From assembly GCA_015295885.1 (NCBI GenBank), contig DVEE01000182.1, forward strand, positions 1-13,724: a stretch of DNA of 13,724 nt. Reading direction: 5' to 3'. Source of the DNA: Leptolyngbyaceae cyanobacterium M65_K2018_010 (GTDB lineage: Bacteria; Cyanobacteriota; Cyanobacteriia; Phormidesmidales; Phormidesmidaceae). Every line of letters begins with the position of its first letter. Positions within the stretch are counted from its first letter, which is position 1. Made by a program: the position numbers and the translations under genes. The notes under the pieces are model-generated. The model made no database searches and was not told the DNA's origin. It saw nothing but the letters and a program-made list of their open reading frames with translations. This document shows, piece by piece, positions 1 to 7,389 of the stretch.

Positions 1-1313
1 GAACCTTGCCGCCCCTTGAAGTTGCGGTTAGAGGAAGAGGCGCTAATTTGCCTTCCCTGCAGCTTATCGGGGTTCATTGCTAGGCACATTGAGCAACCCG
101 CGGCTCGCCATTCCAGACCAGCGGCGGTAAAAATTTTATCGAGACCTTCAGCCTCTGCCTGTTGCTTGACCCGCTCAGATCCAGGCACTACAAAGGCCTT
201 CACCCCTGCCGCGACGGTGCGTCCTTGCACAATCCGGGCGGCTTCTCGGAGATCACTCAGGCGGCCATTGGTGCAACTGCCAATGAAGCACACGTCAATG
301 GCAGTCCCCTTTAGGGGTTGACCCGGGGCCAGGTCCATGTAGGCGAAGGCCTCTTCGGCTAAACGGCGATCCCCCTCGGCAAAGCTGTCCACCGTTGGCA
401 ATAATTCATCAATCCCAATCCCCTGACCCGGGGTAATGCCCCAGGTGACCGTAGGTGCAATCTCGGCGGCGTCAAACACGACCACGTCGTCGTAGCGAGC
501 ATCGGTATCGCTGCGTAGGGTTTGCCACCAGGCCACCGCCCTATCCCAGGCCTCACCCTGGGGCACAAACTCTCGACCTTTTAAGTAGGCATAGGTAGTC
601 CTATCGGGGTTGACATAGCCGCAGCGGGCTCCCCCCTCAATGGACATATTGCACAGGGTCATGCGGGCTTCCATAGACATGGCTTCGACGGTGGTGCCAG
701 CGTATTCGTAGGCGTAGCCCACGCCCCCCTTCACCCCCAGGGTGCGAATGATATGAAGAATCACATCCTTGGCGTAGACCCCAGGAGCTAGGTCTCCATT
801 CACCTCGATACGACGCACTTTGAGCTTATCTAGGGCGAGGGTTTGGGAGGCCAGCACGTCGCGCACCTGGCTAGTACCAATGCCAAAGGCGATCGCCCCG
901 AAGGCACCATGGGTTGAGGTGTGACTATCTCCACAGGCAATGGTCATCCCCGGTTGAGTCAAGCCCTGCTCTGGGGCAATCACATGCACAATGCCCTGGT
1001 GGCCCGAACCAATGTTGTAGAAACGAATGCCAAAATCCTTGCAGTTGCTTTCCAAGGCCTGCATCATCGACTCCGCCAAGGGGTCGATAAAGGGCCGGGA
1101 TTGATCCTCCGTCGGCACGATATGGTCAACGGTGGCCACCGTGCGCTGGGGGGACATAACCGGGAGCTGGCGCTCTCGCAGCATGGCAAAAGCTTGGGGG
1201 CTGGTGACCTCATGGATGAGATGGAGGCCAATGAAAAGCTGGGTTTGCCCAGAGGGGAGGGTGCCAACGGTATGTAAATCCCAAACTTTATCGAACAGCG
1301 TGCCCTTGCTCAT
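1..1313 (-). CDS. leuC: 3-isopropylmalate dehydratase large subunit (partial, C-terminus off the left edge)
   Basis: LeuC, with the small subunit LeuD, isomerises 2-isopropylmalate to 3-isopropylmalate through a dehydration/rehydration on a [4Fe-4S] cluster, the second step of leucine synthesis in the cytoplasm. The frame starts at ATG 1313 (MSKGTLFDKVWDLH) and stays open for 437 codons to the window edge. The three cluster cysteines are visible at residue 347 (CFIGSCTNGR) and residues 407 and 410 (GCSMC), matching the usual numbering of the family. ACGDSHTSTHGAFG and the late ASSSNRNFKGRQG motif are also typical. The family is about 470 residues long, so roughly 30 residues are missing only because the window ends. 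No clear Shine-Dalgarno lies before the ATG. leuD, if adjacent, would be further left. Identification is secure. Confidence 0.97.
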   Translation of the reverse strand, partial: MSKGTLFDKVWDLHTVGTLPSGQTQLFIGLHLIHEVTSPQAFAMLRERQLPVMSPQRTVATVDHIVPTEDQSRPFIDPLAESMMQALESNCKDFGIRFYNIGSGHQGIVHVIAPEQGLTQPGMTIACGDSHTSTHGAFGAIAFGIGTSQVRDVLASQTLALDKLKVRRIEVNGDLAPGVYAKDVILHIIRTLGVKGGVGYAYEYAGTTVEAMSMEARMTLCNMSIEGGARCGYVNPDRTTYAYLKGREFVPQGEAWDRAVAWWQTLRSDTDARYDDVVVFDAAEIAPTVTWGITPGQGIGIDELLPTVDSFAEGDRRLAEEAFAYMDLAPGQPLKGTAIDVCFIGSCTNGRLSDLREAARIVQGRTVAAGVKAFVVPGSERVKQQAEAEGLDKIFTAAGLEWRAAGCSMCLAMNPDKLQGRQISASSSNRNFKGRQG

Positions 1314-1508
1314 AATCAAACCCAAATGAATCAACCGGTGGGGTAAAGGCGCTAAGACCAGCAGGTTTTCTATCTTATCCCAAAGGCAGGGTGGCCAGAG
1401 AGTCAGCCCAGCCATGGGCGGTTCATGGTCTTCCCAGGCTTGGGTTGCCATGGGCGGCAGCCAACGGAGCGTTGACCCTTCCCTACCGGCTGAGGTGATC
1501 GCTCTCCT

Positions 1509-1937
1509 TTAGGCTAAATCTGCATTGAAGAGAGTCAAAATTTGCCGGCAGCACTGCTTCAGCCGCTCACCATAGGTGGCTTCGGGAACTGACTCACCGA
1601 TAAAGGCCCAGTTGTCGATGGTGGAAAGGGTCCATTGCTTGCCGCGATGGTCAAACCCGGCAATATCGAGGCCAATCACCCGAGGGTGGTGGGTTTCGGC
1701 GTCGGGATGAAGCCGAATTTGTACCAGCAAGCTGCGACAGCTCAAGAGACGACTTACCCCAGGGAAGTGAAACCCAATATCGATGGAATCGGGATCAACC
1801 CAACTGCGAGTTTCGCGATCGTTGGCCCAGGGTTTGAGATCAACCCGTAGATCGGGAAATTCTCCCTTGAATAGACCCACTATGGTGGCTATTTTGCTGG
1901 CAAACTCGATGCTGTTAGCCTGTTCTGCTGCGTTCAC
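1509..1937 (-). CDS. conserved-looking hypothetical protein, 142 residues
   Basis: I do not recognise this family. The frame starts at GTG 1937 and no in-frame ATG is available; no strong ribosome binding site precedes it. The product looks soluble: it has no signal peptide or membrane segment, a mixed hydrophobic/charged composition, and motifs such as VDPDSIDIGFHFPGVSRLL, HPRVIGLDIAGFDHRGKQW and a C-terminal helix with two adjacent cysteines (LKQCCRQIL). The even composition and codon use argue for a real protein, and the opposite-strand frame at 1635-1850 looks like its shadow. It lies 195 bp upstream of leuC on the same strand, too far to prove an operon. It could be a small cyanobacterium-specific protein. 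The function is unknown. Confidence 0.7.
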   Translation of the reverse strand: MNAAEQANSIEFASKIATIVGLFKGEFPDLRVDLKPWANDRETRSWVDPDSIDIGFHFPGVSRLLSCRSLLVQIRLHPDAETHHPRVIGLDIAGFDHRGKQWTLSTIDNWAFIGESVPEATYGERLKQCCRQILTLFNADLA

Positions 1938-2130
1938 GCTGCCATGGATGTAGTTAATCTAGCTTTCCACAATAGAATAGCGCCGGGTTCACAACAGTTA
2001 ACTGGGTAACGACTGGCTGACCTTTTCCACTTTTCCCGGGCTAGGCCGCTCCGTTTCTCGCTGGCTGGCCCACCCTAGCTGGCCCCTATTGCCCTTGAGC
2101 AGGCTAGACCGGCTATCTGGGATCGGTCGC

Positions 2131-2144
2131 GGTAGGCACCTACC
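2131..2144 (-). terminator. small hairpin at the stop codon of the secreted protein gene
   Basis: GGTAG-GCAC-CTACC is a perfect 5-bp stem with a 4-base loop that begins at the last base of the stop codon. There is no T-run after it on the minus strand, so it is at best a weak terminator or a 3'-end protecting structure. Confidence 0.25.
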
Positions 2145-2719
2145 TAGGGCTGGGAGTTGACCACCGCTCGGCACATTTCCAACATTCTTAGGTCATTGTC
2201 AGTAACCGTTTCCAGGGCATAAAAGCCGCTCAAACTCAGGGGGGCCAGGCCATTGCTCAGGCGATCGGAAGCAACTGCGGTATCGGAGACCAAAGCGATG
2301 CTGTAGGGGTAGGCTTCCTGGCTGTAGCTATTGATGATGGTCATGGCCAACTGATTACCCTGAATCTGCCCCTGGAAGCAGTCAAAGGATGAGTTAGGTA
2401 GGTAAAGGGCGCCGTAGATGCGATCGCCAGTATTGTCTAACACCATATAGCCCTGCCCAATTTGATCCGGTTGGGGGACCTGACCAAACAGGTACTGGCC
2501 TGGGGCGGGAAAGGTTGGCCTAGACTGACTCACCAGGGCCGTCACTGGGTTAGAGGCCGCCCCAGTGGGTTGGTTTTGGCTAGCCTGGGCTTCAAAGGCA
2601 TAACCTAGGGCAAAAAGACTGGTGACCAGCAGACCTAGGCGAGCTAGAGGGCGCTTAAACCTGGGCGTGAATCCCAGTCGAGATGGATATGACTGAAGTG
2701 AACAAGCGGGTGCAATCAT
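2144..2719 (-). CDS. secreted hypothetical protein, cyanobacterial type, 191 residues
   Basis: This is probably an exported protein of unknown function. The ATG at 2719 is fixed by a strong Shine-Dalgarno (2726-2731, AGGAGG). The N-terminus has a basic stretch (about residues 12-26), then a hydrophobic core (about 27-40, LGLLVTSLFALGYAF) and an EAQA-S cleavage site near residue 47, so the mature form would be about 145 residues in the periplasm or outside the cell. The mature part begins with a Gln/Ser/Pro-rich linker and then a compact domain with FPAPGQYLFGQVPQPDQIG and GDRIYGALYLP, which I recall as a pattern of an uncharacterised cyanobacterial family. Two cysteines in the mature part (in SSFDCFQG and LEMCRAVV) could form a disulfide. 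A 5-bp hairpin sits at its stop codon. No neighbour hints at a role. Confidence 0.82.
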   Translation of the reverse strand: MIAPACSLQSYPSRLGFTPRFKRPLARLGLLVTSLFALGYAFEAQASQNQPTGAASNPVTALVSQSRPTFPAPGQYLFGQVPQPDQIGQGYMVLDNTGDRIYGALYLPNSSFDCFQGQIQGNQLAMTIINSYSQEAYPYSIALVSDTAVASDRLSNGLAPLSLSGFYALETVTDNDLRMLEMCRAVVNSQP

Positions 2720-2725
2720 CCTTCC

Positions 2726-2731
2726 CCTCCT
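2726..2731 (-). promoter_or_regulatory. Shine-Dalgarno for the secreted hypothetical protein
   Basis: On the minus strand AGGAGG is followed by GGAAGG and then ATG at 2719. It is one of the three strongest ribosome binding sites in the window and settles the start of the 2144-2719 gene. Confidence 0.8.
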
Positions 2732-3186
2732 AACAACTAACCCCCGAATAGACTCTGGCTTTTGCTGCCTTGATGGCGGTGCCCACTGTTTTTACTGTAG
2801 TTGAACCCACCGTCAGAAGCAGGTTGTCTTGAGCTGACCGTAACAACTCTTTGAATAGAGCGTTGTGAGCAGTTACATCGGCTCCGGTATCCCCTGGCTC
2901 AGGGTTCTGGAGTCCTGGGGACTCAGCTCCTCCTGGCCCAATTTCATTTTTAAGGAATGGCCGTGGTTACCGCGCCGGGGCAGTGCCACCTGCTGAATTG
3001 GCTGAGCTGATTCGGCTCGGACTCCGGGGCTGTGCAGCCCCTGAAAACCATGGCTCCTACTCGGCAAGCCTGGGGCGCTTGGGCTGATTTGCCAACCGTT
3101 CTCCCCGCTGGGCTGGAACCGTTCAGGCTAGTCTGTGTATAGTTACTGGCAACGGGTGCCGGTTATCTTTCGTTCGTTGTGATGCC
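2732..3186. other. long GC-rich gap upstream of sasA with many short stems
   Basis: This gap lies between the divergent secreted-protein gene and sasA. I find no convincing protein gene. It contains several perfect short hairpins: CCCTG-GCT-CAGGG at 2892-2904, GAGTCC-TGG-GGACTC at 2910-2924, and GGGGCT-GTGC-AGCCCC at 3026-3041. Longer-range pairings also exist (2909-2915 with 3019-3025; 2922-2927 with 3001-3006), so the RNA could fold into a branched structure. A direct repeat AACCGTTC lies at 3094-3101 and 3117-3124, and TATAGT at 3138-3143 is a possible -10 box for sasA without a good -35. It may hold a small RNA or a structured leader, but I recognise no known family in it. Confidence 0.35.
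3138..3143 (+). promoter_or_regulatory. possible -10 box for sasA
   Basis: TATAGT lies about 55 bases upstream of the sasA start codon, just after the AACCGTTC direct repeat. No TTGACA-like -35 box is present at 16-18 bases spacing, so an activator-dependent promoter is one possibility. This is a sequence resemblance only. Confidence 0.3.
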
Positions 3187-3197
3187 AGGGAGACGCT

Positions 3198-4373
3198 ATG
3201 GAGGTTTCCTCTGAAAATTTAGAGGGTGGTCGTGTACCACTGAGGCTGTTGCTATTCATTGATAAGCGCCCTAGCCTGGCCAAACAGGTGAAGCAAATTC
3301 GCCAGTACCTGAAAACCCTGGAAACCCACTTTCGGTTTCACTTAGACGTTGTCGATATTGGTGAACAGCCCTATCTGGCGGAACACTATAAGTTGGTGGC
3401 CAGCCCTGCCCTGATTAAAGTGGCCCCCTTGCCCCAGCAAATGCTGGCCGGTAGCGACATTGTGCATCAACTAGAACACTGGTGGCCGAAGTGGCAGCAG
3501 GAACATGTGGAGCAGGTTGAGAACCGGCCCGAGGGAGACGACCATGGCTTTGACCTCGATCCCTACGTCCTCGATGAGCCACTGATCCACTCAGCGGAAT
3601 TGATCAAACTATCCGATGAAATTTTCCGGTTAAATCAGCTGAAGGACGAATTAGAAGCCCAACTCCGCTTCAAAGACCGCATTATCGCCATGATGGCCCA
3701 CGATCTGAGGAACCCCCTGACGGCGGCCTCCATTGCCATTGAAACCCTAGAACTGGGGTATGCCCCCGACCAACCCCGCAAACTCAACCTTAGTCCAGAA
3801 CTGACTGGGCAACTGCTTAAACATGCCAAAACCCAGGTGCAGGCCATTAACCGAATGATTACGGACATTCTTAAAACCGCTCGGGGGGCCTCCATTGAGC
3901 TGCAGTTACATCCTCAGGAGTTGGATCTGCCGACGCTGTGTTTGGAAGTAGCGAATAGCTTTGGCGATCGCCTGGAAGCCAAACAGCAGCGCCTGACCAC
4001 CGAAATTCCCAAGGATTTACCCACCGTCTATGCCGACGGAAGCCAGGTGAAGCGGGTGATCGTCAATCTGCTAGATAACGCCATCAAGTACACCCCCCAG
4101 GGTGGTCAGGTGGCTCTAAACGCGCTGCACCGCACAACCCAAAAGGTGCAGGTAGGCGTGGTCGATACGGGGCCAGGCATTCCCCCGGAGAATCGCGACA
4201 AAATCTTCGAAGAAAGCTTTCGCCTACAGCGGGATGCTACCCAGGAAGGCTACGGCCTGGGATTGGCCCTGTGCCAGCGGATCATTCGCGCCCACTACGG
4301 CCAGATTTGGGTGGATTCAGTGCCGGGAGAAGGGAGTGCCTTTTACTTCACCCTACCGGTCTATCGGGCCTAG
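3198..4373 (+). CDS. sasA: circadian output sensor histidine kinase SasA
   Basis: SasA reads the phosphorylation state of the KaiC clock through its KaiB-like domain, autophosphorylates, and passes phosphate to the response regulator RpaA. Residues about 14-100 form the thioredoxin-like KaiB-type domain. A linker and coiled coil (about 125-160) leads to the dimerisation/phosphoacceptor domain with MMAHDLRNPLTAA, where His168 is the phosphorylation site. The ATPase domain shows the N box (NLLDNAIKYTPQGG, Asn294), the G1 box (VVDTGPGIP, Asp323) and the G2 box (GYGLGLALCQRII). There is no membrane segment, as expected for this cytoplasmic kinase. The length of 391 residues is close to that of known SasA proteins. 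The ATG follows an AGGGAGA Shine-Dalgarno at 3187-3193. kaiABC and rpaA are not in the window, which is common. All catalytic motifs look intact. Confidence 0.96.
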   Translation: MEVSSENLEGGRVPLRLLLFIDKRPSLAKQVKQIRQYLKTLETHFRFHLDVVDIGEQPYLAEHYKLVASPALIKVAPLPQQMLAGSDIVHQLEHWWPKWQQEHVEQVENRPEGDDHGFDLDPYVLDEPLIHSAELIKLSDEIFRLNQLKDELEAQLRFKDRIIAMMAHDLRNPLTAASIAIETLELGYAPDQPRKLNLSPELTGQLLKHAKTQVQAINRMITDILKTARGASIELQLHPQELDLPTLCLEVANSFGDRLEAKQQRLTTEIPKDLPTVYADGSQVKRVIVNLLDNAIKYTPQGGQVALNALHRTTQKVQVGVVDTGPGIPPENRDKIFEESFRLQRDATQEGYGLGLALCQRIIRAHYGQIWVDSVPGEGSAFYFTLPVYRA

Positions 4374-4512
4374 GGGCAGGGTTTGCGACTGGCGCTGGCT
4401 GCCACCCCTAGCCACCCCGCCGGGCAGAGGAACCAGCCCAGATCGGGGACATCCTAGGTCAACCTAAGGGACGTGCTCCAAATAAACGTACCGACTCCTG
4501 TCTTGAATCTGT

Positions 4513-4537
4513 CCCACCACCCCACCCCCTCACCCCC
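4513..4537 (-). other. G-quadruplex motif
   Basis: On the minus strand there are four consecutive G-runs of 5, 5, 4 and 3 bases, separated by loops of 3, 1 and 4 bases (plus-strand C-runs at 4533-4537, 4525-4529, 4520-4523 and 4513-4515). This meets the usual G3+ N1-7 rule for an intramolecular quadruplex. It lies past the ubiD stop codon on the ubiD coding strand and antisense to the sasA 3' region. Confidence 0.6.
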
Positions 4538-4685
4538 TCACGACCGATCACCACCGGGATCTTATTTTCCCGCTAATCCCTCAGGTCGCGATAACCCCAT
4601 CCCCTGCTTAGGCGGGGTGCCCAGAGGGCGGGGTGGGTTAAAACGGCTCCAGAATATAAGCGGCTGGGTACGGTGAATCTTCCAA

Positions 4686-4733
4686 CTAGCGTTGAGTGAC
4701 CCACCCCTACCCTGCCCGGGAGGGGACCGCTAG
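4686..4733. terminator. inverted repeat between sasA and ubiD, possible bidirectional terminator
   Basis: CTAGCG at 4686-4691 pairs with CGCTAG at 4728-4733. Inside it, CCCCT and AGGGG form a second stem around a short loop. On the plus strand a TTTT run follows within ten bases. It is 34 bases past the ubiD stop and about 310 past the sasA stop, so it fits ubiD better. The outer and inner stems are separated by unpaired bases, so its strength is uncertain. Confidence 0.3.
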
Positions 4734-4766
4734 CTGGCTTTTGCCGGGAATTTTCTTAACCCGAAC

Positions 4767-6278
4767 TCAGGGTAGGTCATAGCCAAATAGGTTGGGGTCC
4801 ACCTCGGAAAGATTGAGGTCGGCTAGGCCATACTCAGCCCAGCGGCGATCGACCAGGGCTGCGGTGGCGGGGTCGGGGATGAGCTCATCGCTCCAGGCAC
4901 GATCGGTTTCTGGGTAGATCTTAGTGGTGGCGTCAATGCCCATGCGGCTGCCCAGCCCAGGTTTTTCGGTGGCAAAGTCAAGGCGATCAAAGGGGTTATT
5001 GGGCAGGATGAACACATCCCGCACCGGGTCTACCTTGGAGGTGACGGCCCACATCACCTGGCGGGGGTCGCGAATATTGATGGATTTATCCACCACGATG
5101 ACAAATTTGGTGTAGTTGAACTGGGGCAGGGCAGACCAGAAGGCCAGGGCCGCCCGCTTCGCTTGGCCCGGGTAAGACTTCTCAATGGAAAGCACGGCGG
5201 CTTTGTAACTCAGCCCTTCCATGGGCAAGAAGAAGTCCTGAATTTCCGGCACCTGCTGCCGCAGAATGGGGGTATAAATGCGATTGAGGGCGATCGCCAT
5301 CATGGCATCTTCCTTAGGGGGGCGACCGCTAAAGGTGGTCATGTAAATCGGGGTTTTGCGGTGGGTCATACAGTGGAACCGCAGCAGGGGGGCCTGTTCG
5401 TTCACCCCGCCGTAGTAGCCGATGTGGTCGCCTGCCGGGCCATCGACGGCGGTTTCGCCAGGGGTGATGGTGCCCTCCAGGACGATCTCCGACTGGGCCG
5501 GCACCTCCAGGTCTAGGGTTTTGCACTTGGCCAGGTGAATACCCTGGCCAGCATAGAGACCGGCAAAGAGCCATTCCGACAAATCAATAGGTAGGGGCGT
5601 GGCGGCGGCCAGGATCACCAGGGGGTCAACCCCAATGGCCACAGCCACCTCTAGCTTTTGGCCCCGTTCAGCGGCTTTGCGCAGGTGACGGCTGCACCCC
5701 CTTACTGAGAGCCACTGCACCGTCATCGTATTTTTCGACTGCAATTGCAACCGATAAACCCCTACGTTGGGAATCCCGCTTTCCGGGTCTTTGGTCATCA
5801 TCAGCCCTAGAGTCAGCACCTTACCGGCATCGCCTGGGTAGACCTGCAACAGCGGCAGCCGGGTTAAATCCACCGCCTCGTCCTTAAGCACTACCTGTTG
5901 GCAAGGGGGCAGTAGGTCACGCATGGGCTTGGCCTTCACGACGTCAAATAGAGCTTTGCCCAAATCTGCGGCCTGGCCTAGGGTCTTGGGAGGGCGAGGT
6001 TGGTAGAGCAGCGCTAGTTTTTCGCCCAGGGTTTCCAGTTCCTGGGGATGCTCCATATTCATGGCCCAGCAAACCCGCTCCACGGTGCCCAGCACGTTAA
6101 TCGCCAGGGGGATGTCTGACCCATTTACCTGCTCAAACAGCAGTGCCGGCCCGCCCCCCAAGAGCAGCCGGTTGGCAATTTCGGCTACTTCCAGATGGGG
6201 ATCAACCGGGGCAGTAATGCGGCGCAACTGGCCTCGCTGTTCCAGTAGGGTCAAAAACTGTCGCAGGTCTTTTGCCAT
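4767..6278 (-). CDS. ubiD: UbiD-family decarboxylase (plastoquinone pathway)
   Basis: UbiD decarboxylates a prenylated 4-hydroxybenzoate using prenylated FMN and a divalent metal. In cyanobacteria this step is assigned to plastoquinone synthesis (4-hydroxy-3-solanesylbenzoate). The protein has 503 residues from ATG 6278 (MAKDLRQFLTLLEQRGQL), which matches the family N-terminus; an in-frame TTG three codons upstream (6287) is less likely. Recognisable blocks in order are IPNVGVYRLQLQSKNTM (cofactor/metal region), the RHLRKAAERG helix of cyanobacterial members, LEVPAQSEIVLEGTI, GPAGDHIGYYGG, TTFSGRPPKEDAMM, AKRAALAFWSALPQF and the C-terminal GLGSRMGIDATTK. Length and motifs look complete. No clear Shine-Dalgarno is present. 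The partner prenyltransferase UbiX, needed to make the cofactor, is not in this window. It shares a 189-bp divergent promoter region with the lipoprotein gene. Confidence 0.93.
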   Translation of the reverse strand: MAKDLRQFLTLLEQRGQLRRITAPVDPHLEVAEIANRLLLGGGPALLFEQVNGSDIPLAINVLGTVERVCWAMNMEHPQELETLGEKLALLYQPRPPKTLGQAADLGKALFDVVKAKPMRDLLPPCQQVVLKDEAVDLTRLPLLQVYPGDAGKVLTLGLMMTKDPESGIPNVGVYRLQLQSKNTMTVQWLSVRGCSRHLRKAAERGQKLEVAVAIGVDPLVILAAATPLPIDLSEWLFAGLYAGQGIHLAKCKTLDLEVPAQSEIVLEGTITPGETAVDGPAGDHIGYYGGVNEQAPLLRFHCMTHRKTPIYMTTFSGRPPKEDAMMAIALNRIYTPILRQQVPEIQDFFLPMEGLSYKAAVLSIEKSYPGQAKRAALAFWSALPQFNYTKFVIVVDKSINIRDPRQVMWAVTSKVDPVRDVFILPNNPFDRLDFATEKPGLGSRMGIDATTKIYPETDRAWSDELIPDPATAALVDRRWAEYGLADLNLSEVDPNLFGYDLP

Positions 6279-6467
6279 TGTGAACAAGTGTTAAGGGCTA
6301 CCCTCTATTATGGGGGACTATTAGGGGGGACCGGGCCTAGGACCAACCCAATTCTTCCTTGCCAACCGCCTGCCCCCAGATGCCCTGGACCTTGGCCGAG
6401 GCGAGGGTTGGTTAAACTGGCAGCAAGATGGTAGATGTGAGATGCTCTACCGCTGGAGTATGACCCC

Positions 6468-7202
6468 GTGCCTAAGCTAACTCTGCCCCCGTTCCTGGGC
6501 TTGGCGCTGATGGCGGCTCTGAGCCTCAGCGCCTGTGGCAATCGCCTCGACCCCACCGACCTTGAAGCTACTATCAAGGCTGACATCGAACGCCAGGGGC
6601 GGCGACTTTCCCTGAAGGAAGTGCGCTGCCCGACCAATGTAACTCGGCAAGCGGGCGCTTACTTTCGCTGCGTCGGGGTATTGGACCCCGAAGGCCCCTT
6701 TACCATCAACGTCACCCAGCAAGATAGCCAGGGTACAGTGACCTGGGATGTGCCCAATTCTAAGGTGTTGCTTAACCTGCTCAAGGTTGAGGCTAGCCTG
6801 CAACAGGGGCTCTCCCAGGCTACTGGCCAGCGGGCTGTGATTGATTGTGGCAGTGCGATATACCGAGTTAACCAGCCGGGCGATCGCTTCGAATGTCAGG
6901 TGGTGGGTGGCATTATCGACGGGGCCGATGCGATCCACTCCATACTGGTCAAGGTTGATTCCAGCGGCAACCTTGACTGGCAAGAACTGCGAACTTCAAC
7001 CGCTGTGGCGGTCGCCCCAGTCTCTGGGGCGGCTCAGGGGGCTGCCCCCACAGGGGCATCGCCCACAGCGGCAGGAACATCAGCCCAGAGCAGGACCTCC
7101 CCTGCGCCTGCCCCCTCTCCAGGAGCCGTTAAAACCTCCACCAGTTCCGGCCCCACCGGGCGGCCCATCAACCGGCCCTACCTGCCTGGCGACAACGATT
7201 GA
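6468..7202 (+). CDS. lipoprotein with two DUF4333-like domains
   Basis: This is a membrane-anchored lipoprotein of unknown function. The start is GTG 6468, with GGAG at 6455-6458; an in-frame stop at 6438-6440 excludes an ATG upstream. The signal peptide ends in the lipobox LSAC with Cys23 as the lipidation site. Two similar units follow, each an alpha segment and then a beta unit with a cysteine pair: Cys54/Cys68 (RCP...GAYFRC) and Cys127/Cys143 (DCG...GDRFEC). This spacing is typical of DUF4333 domains, in which the pair probably forms a disulfide. The last 70 or so residues are a disordered Ala/Pro/Ser/Thr-rich tail. Its location next to exbB-exbD on the same strand is suggestive, but the 187-bp gap means co-transcription is unproven. 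The domain assignment is by pattern only. Confidence 0.82.
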   Translation: MPKLTLPPFLGLALMAALSLSACGNRLDPTDLEATIKADIERQGRRLSLKEVRCPTNVTRQAGAYFRCVGVLDPEGPFTINVTQQDSQGTVTWDVPNSKVLLNLLKVEASLQQGLSQATGQRAVIDCGSAIYRVNQPGDRFECQVVGGIIDGADAIHSILVKVDSSGNLDWQELRTSTAVAVAPVSGAAQGAAPTGASPTAAGTSAQSRTSPAPAPSPGAVKTSTSSGPTGRPINRPYLPGDND

Positions 7203-7389
7203 GCGATCGCCCGGTCGATGGGTGGGGACAAGGTCTAGAATTTGTTTGGCAGACCCGGGCACTCCCCATCGGGATTAATGTCTTCTTAAGTTGCCGATTG
7301 CCTAGCCTTAATGCTAGAGGTACGGCCTTTCGCTAGGCTAAATGGACAATTGATTCATTGTTGTGCTGAACCTTGCTGTCCCCTAAACT
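7203..7389 (+). promoter_or_regulatory. gap before exbB with nested inverted repeats
   Basis: A HIP1 octamer is at 7203-7210. TAGCCT at 7303-7308 pairs with AGGCTA at 7335-7340, with a small AGG/CCT stem inside. ACAAT-TGATTC-ATTGT at 7346-7361 is a perfect 5-bp hairpin. These lie 30-85 bases before the exbB ATG and could be operator or leader structures. No good -35/-10 pair was found. Confidence 0.25.

Larger units (their letters stand above)
4374..4766. other. intergenic region between convergent sasA and ubiD
   Basis: No gene is supportable here: the short open frames are C/P-rich and lack ribosome binding sites. The stretch is strongly strand-biased, with C-runs on the plus strand, including a G-quadruplex motif on the minus strand (4513-4537). 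It also contains separated complementary blocks (CCACCCCGCC near 4410 and GGCGGGGTGG near 4627) and an inverted repeat at 4686-4733. It must hold the 3' ends of both transcripts. Confidence 0.6.

Noticed and set aside
921..1277. Open frame of 118 codons on the plus strand
   Set aside because: It is antisense to leuC, whose catalytic motifs are intact in the minus frame.
1938..2130. Possible regulatory or RNA element between the two unknown genes
   Set aside because: I saw only short, weak complementarities (for example GTTA/TAAC) and no promoter pair worth calling.
2873..3067. Open frame of 64 codons on the minus strand in the gap before sasA
   Set aside because: It starts at TTG with no ribosome binding site, has a composition that only mirrors GC-rich DNA, and resembles no protein I know.
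4473..4676. Short Pro-rich open frame after sasA
   Set aside because: It is produced by the C-run repeat of the G-quadruplex motif; there is no start signal and the composition is low complexity.
6477..6983. Open frame of 168 codons on the minus strand
   Set aside because: It is fully antisense to the lipoprotein gene, has no motif or ribosome binding site, and the plus-strand product has a clear signal peptide and repeated domain.
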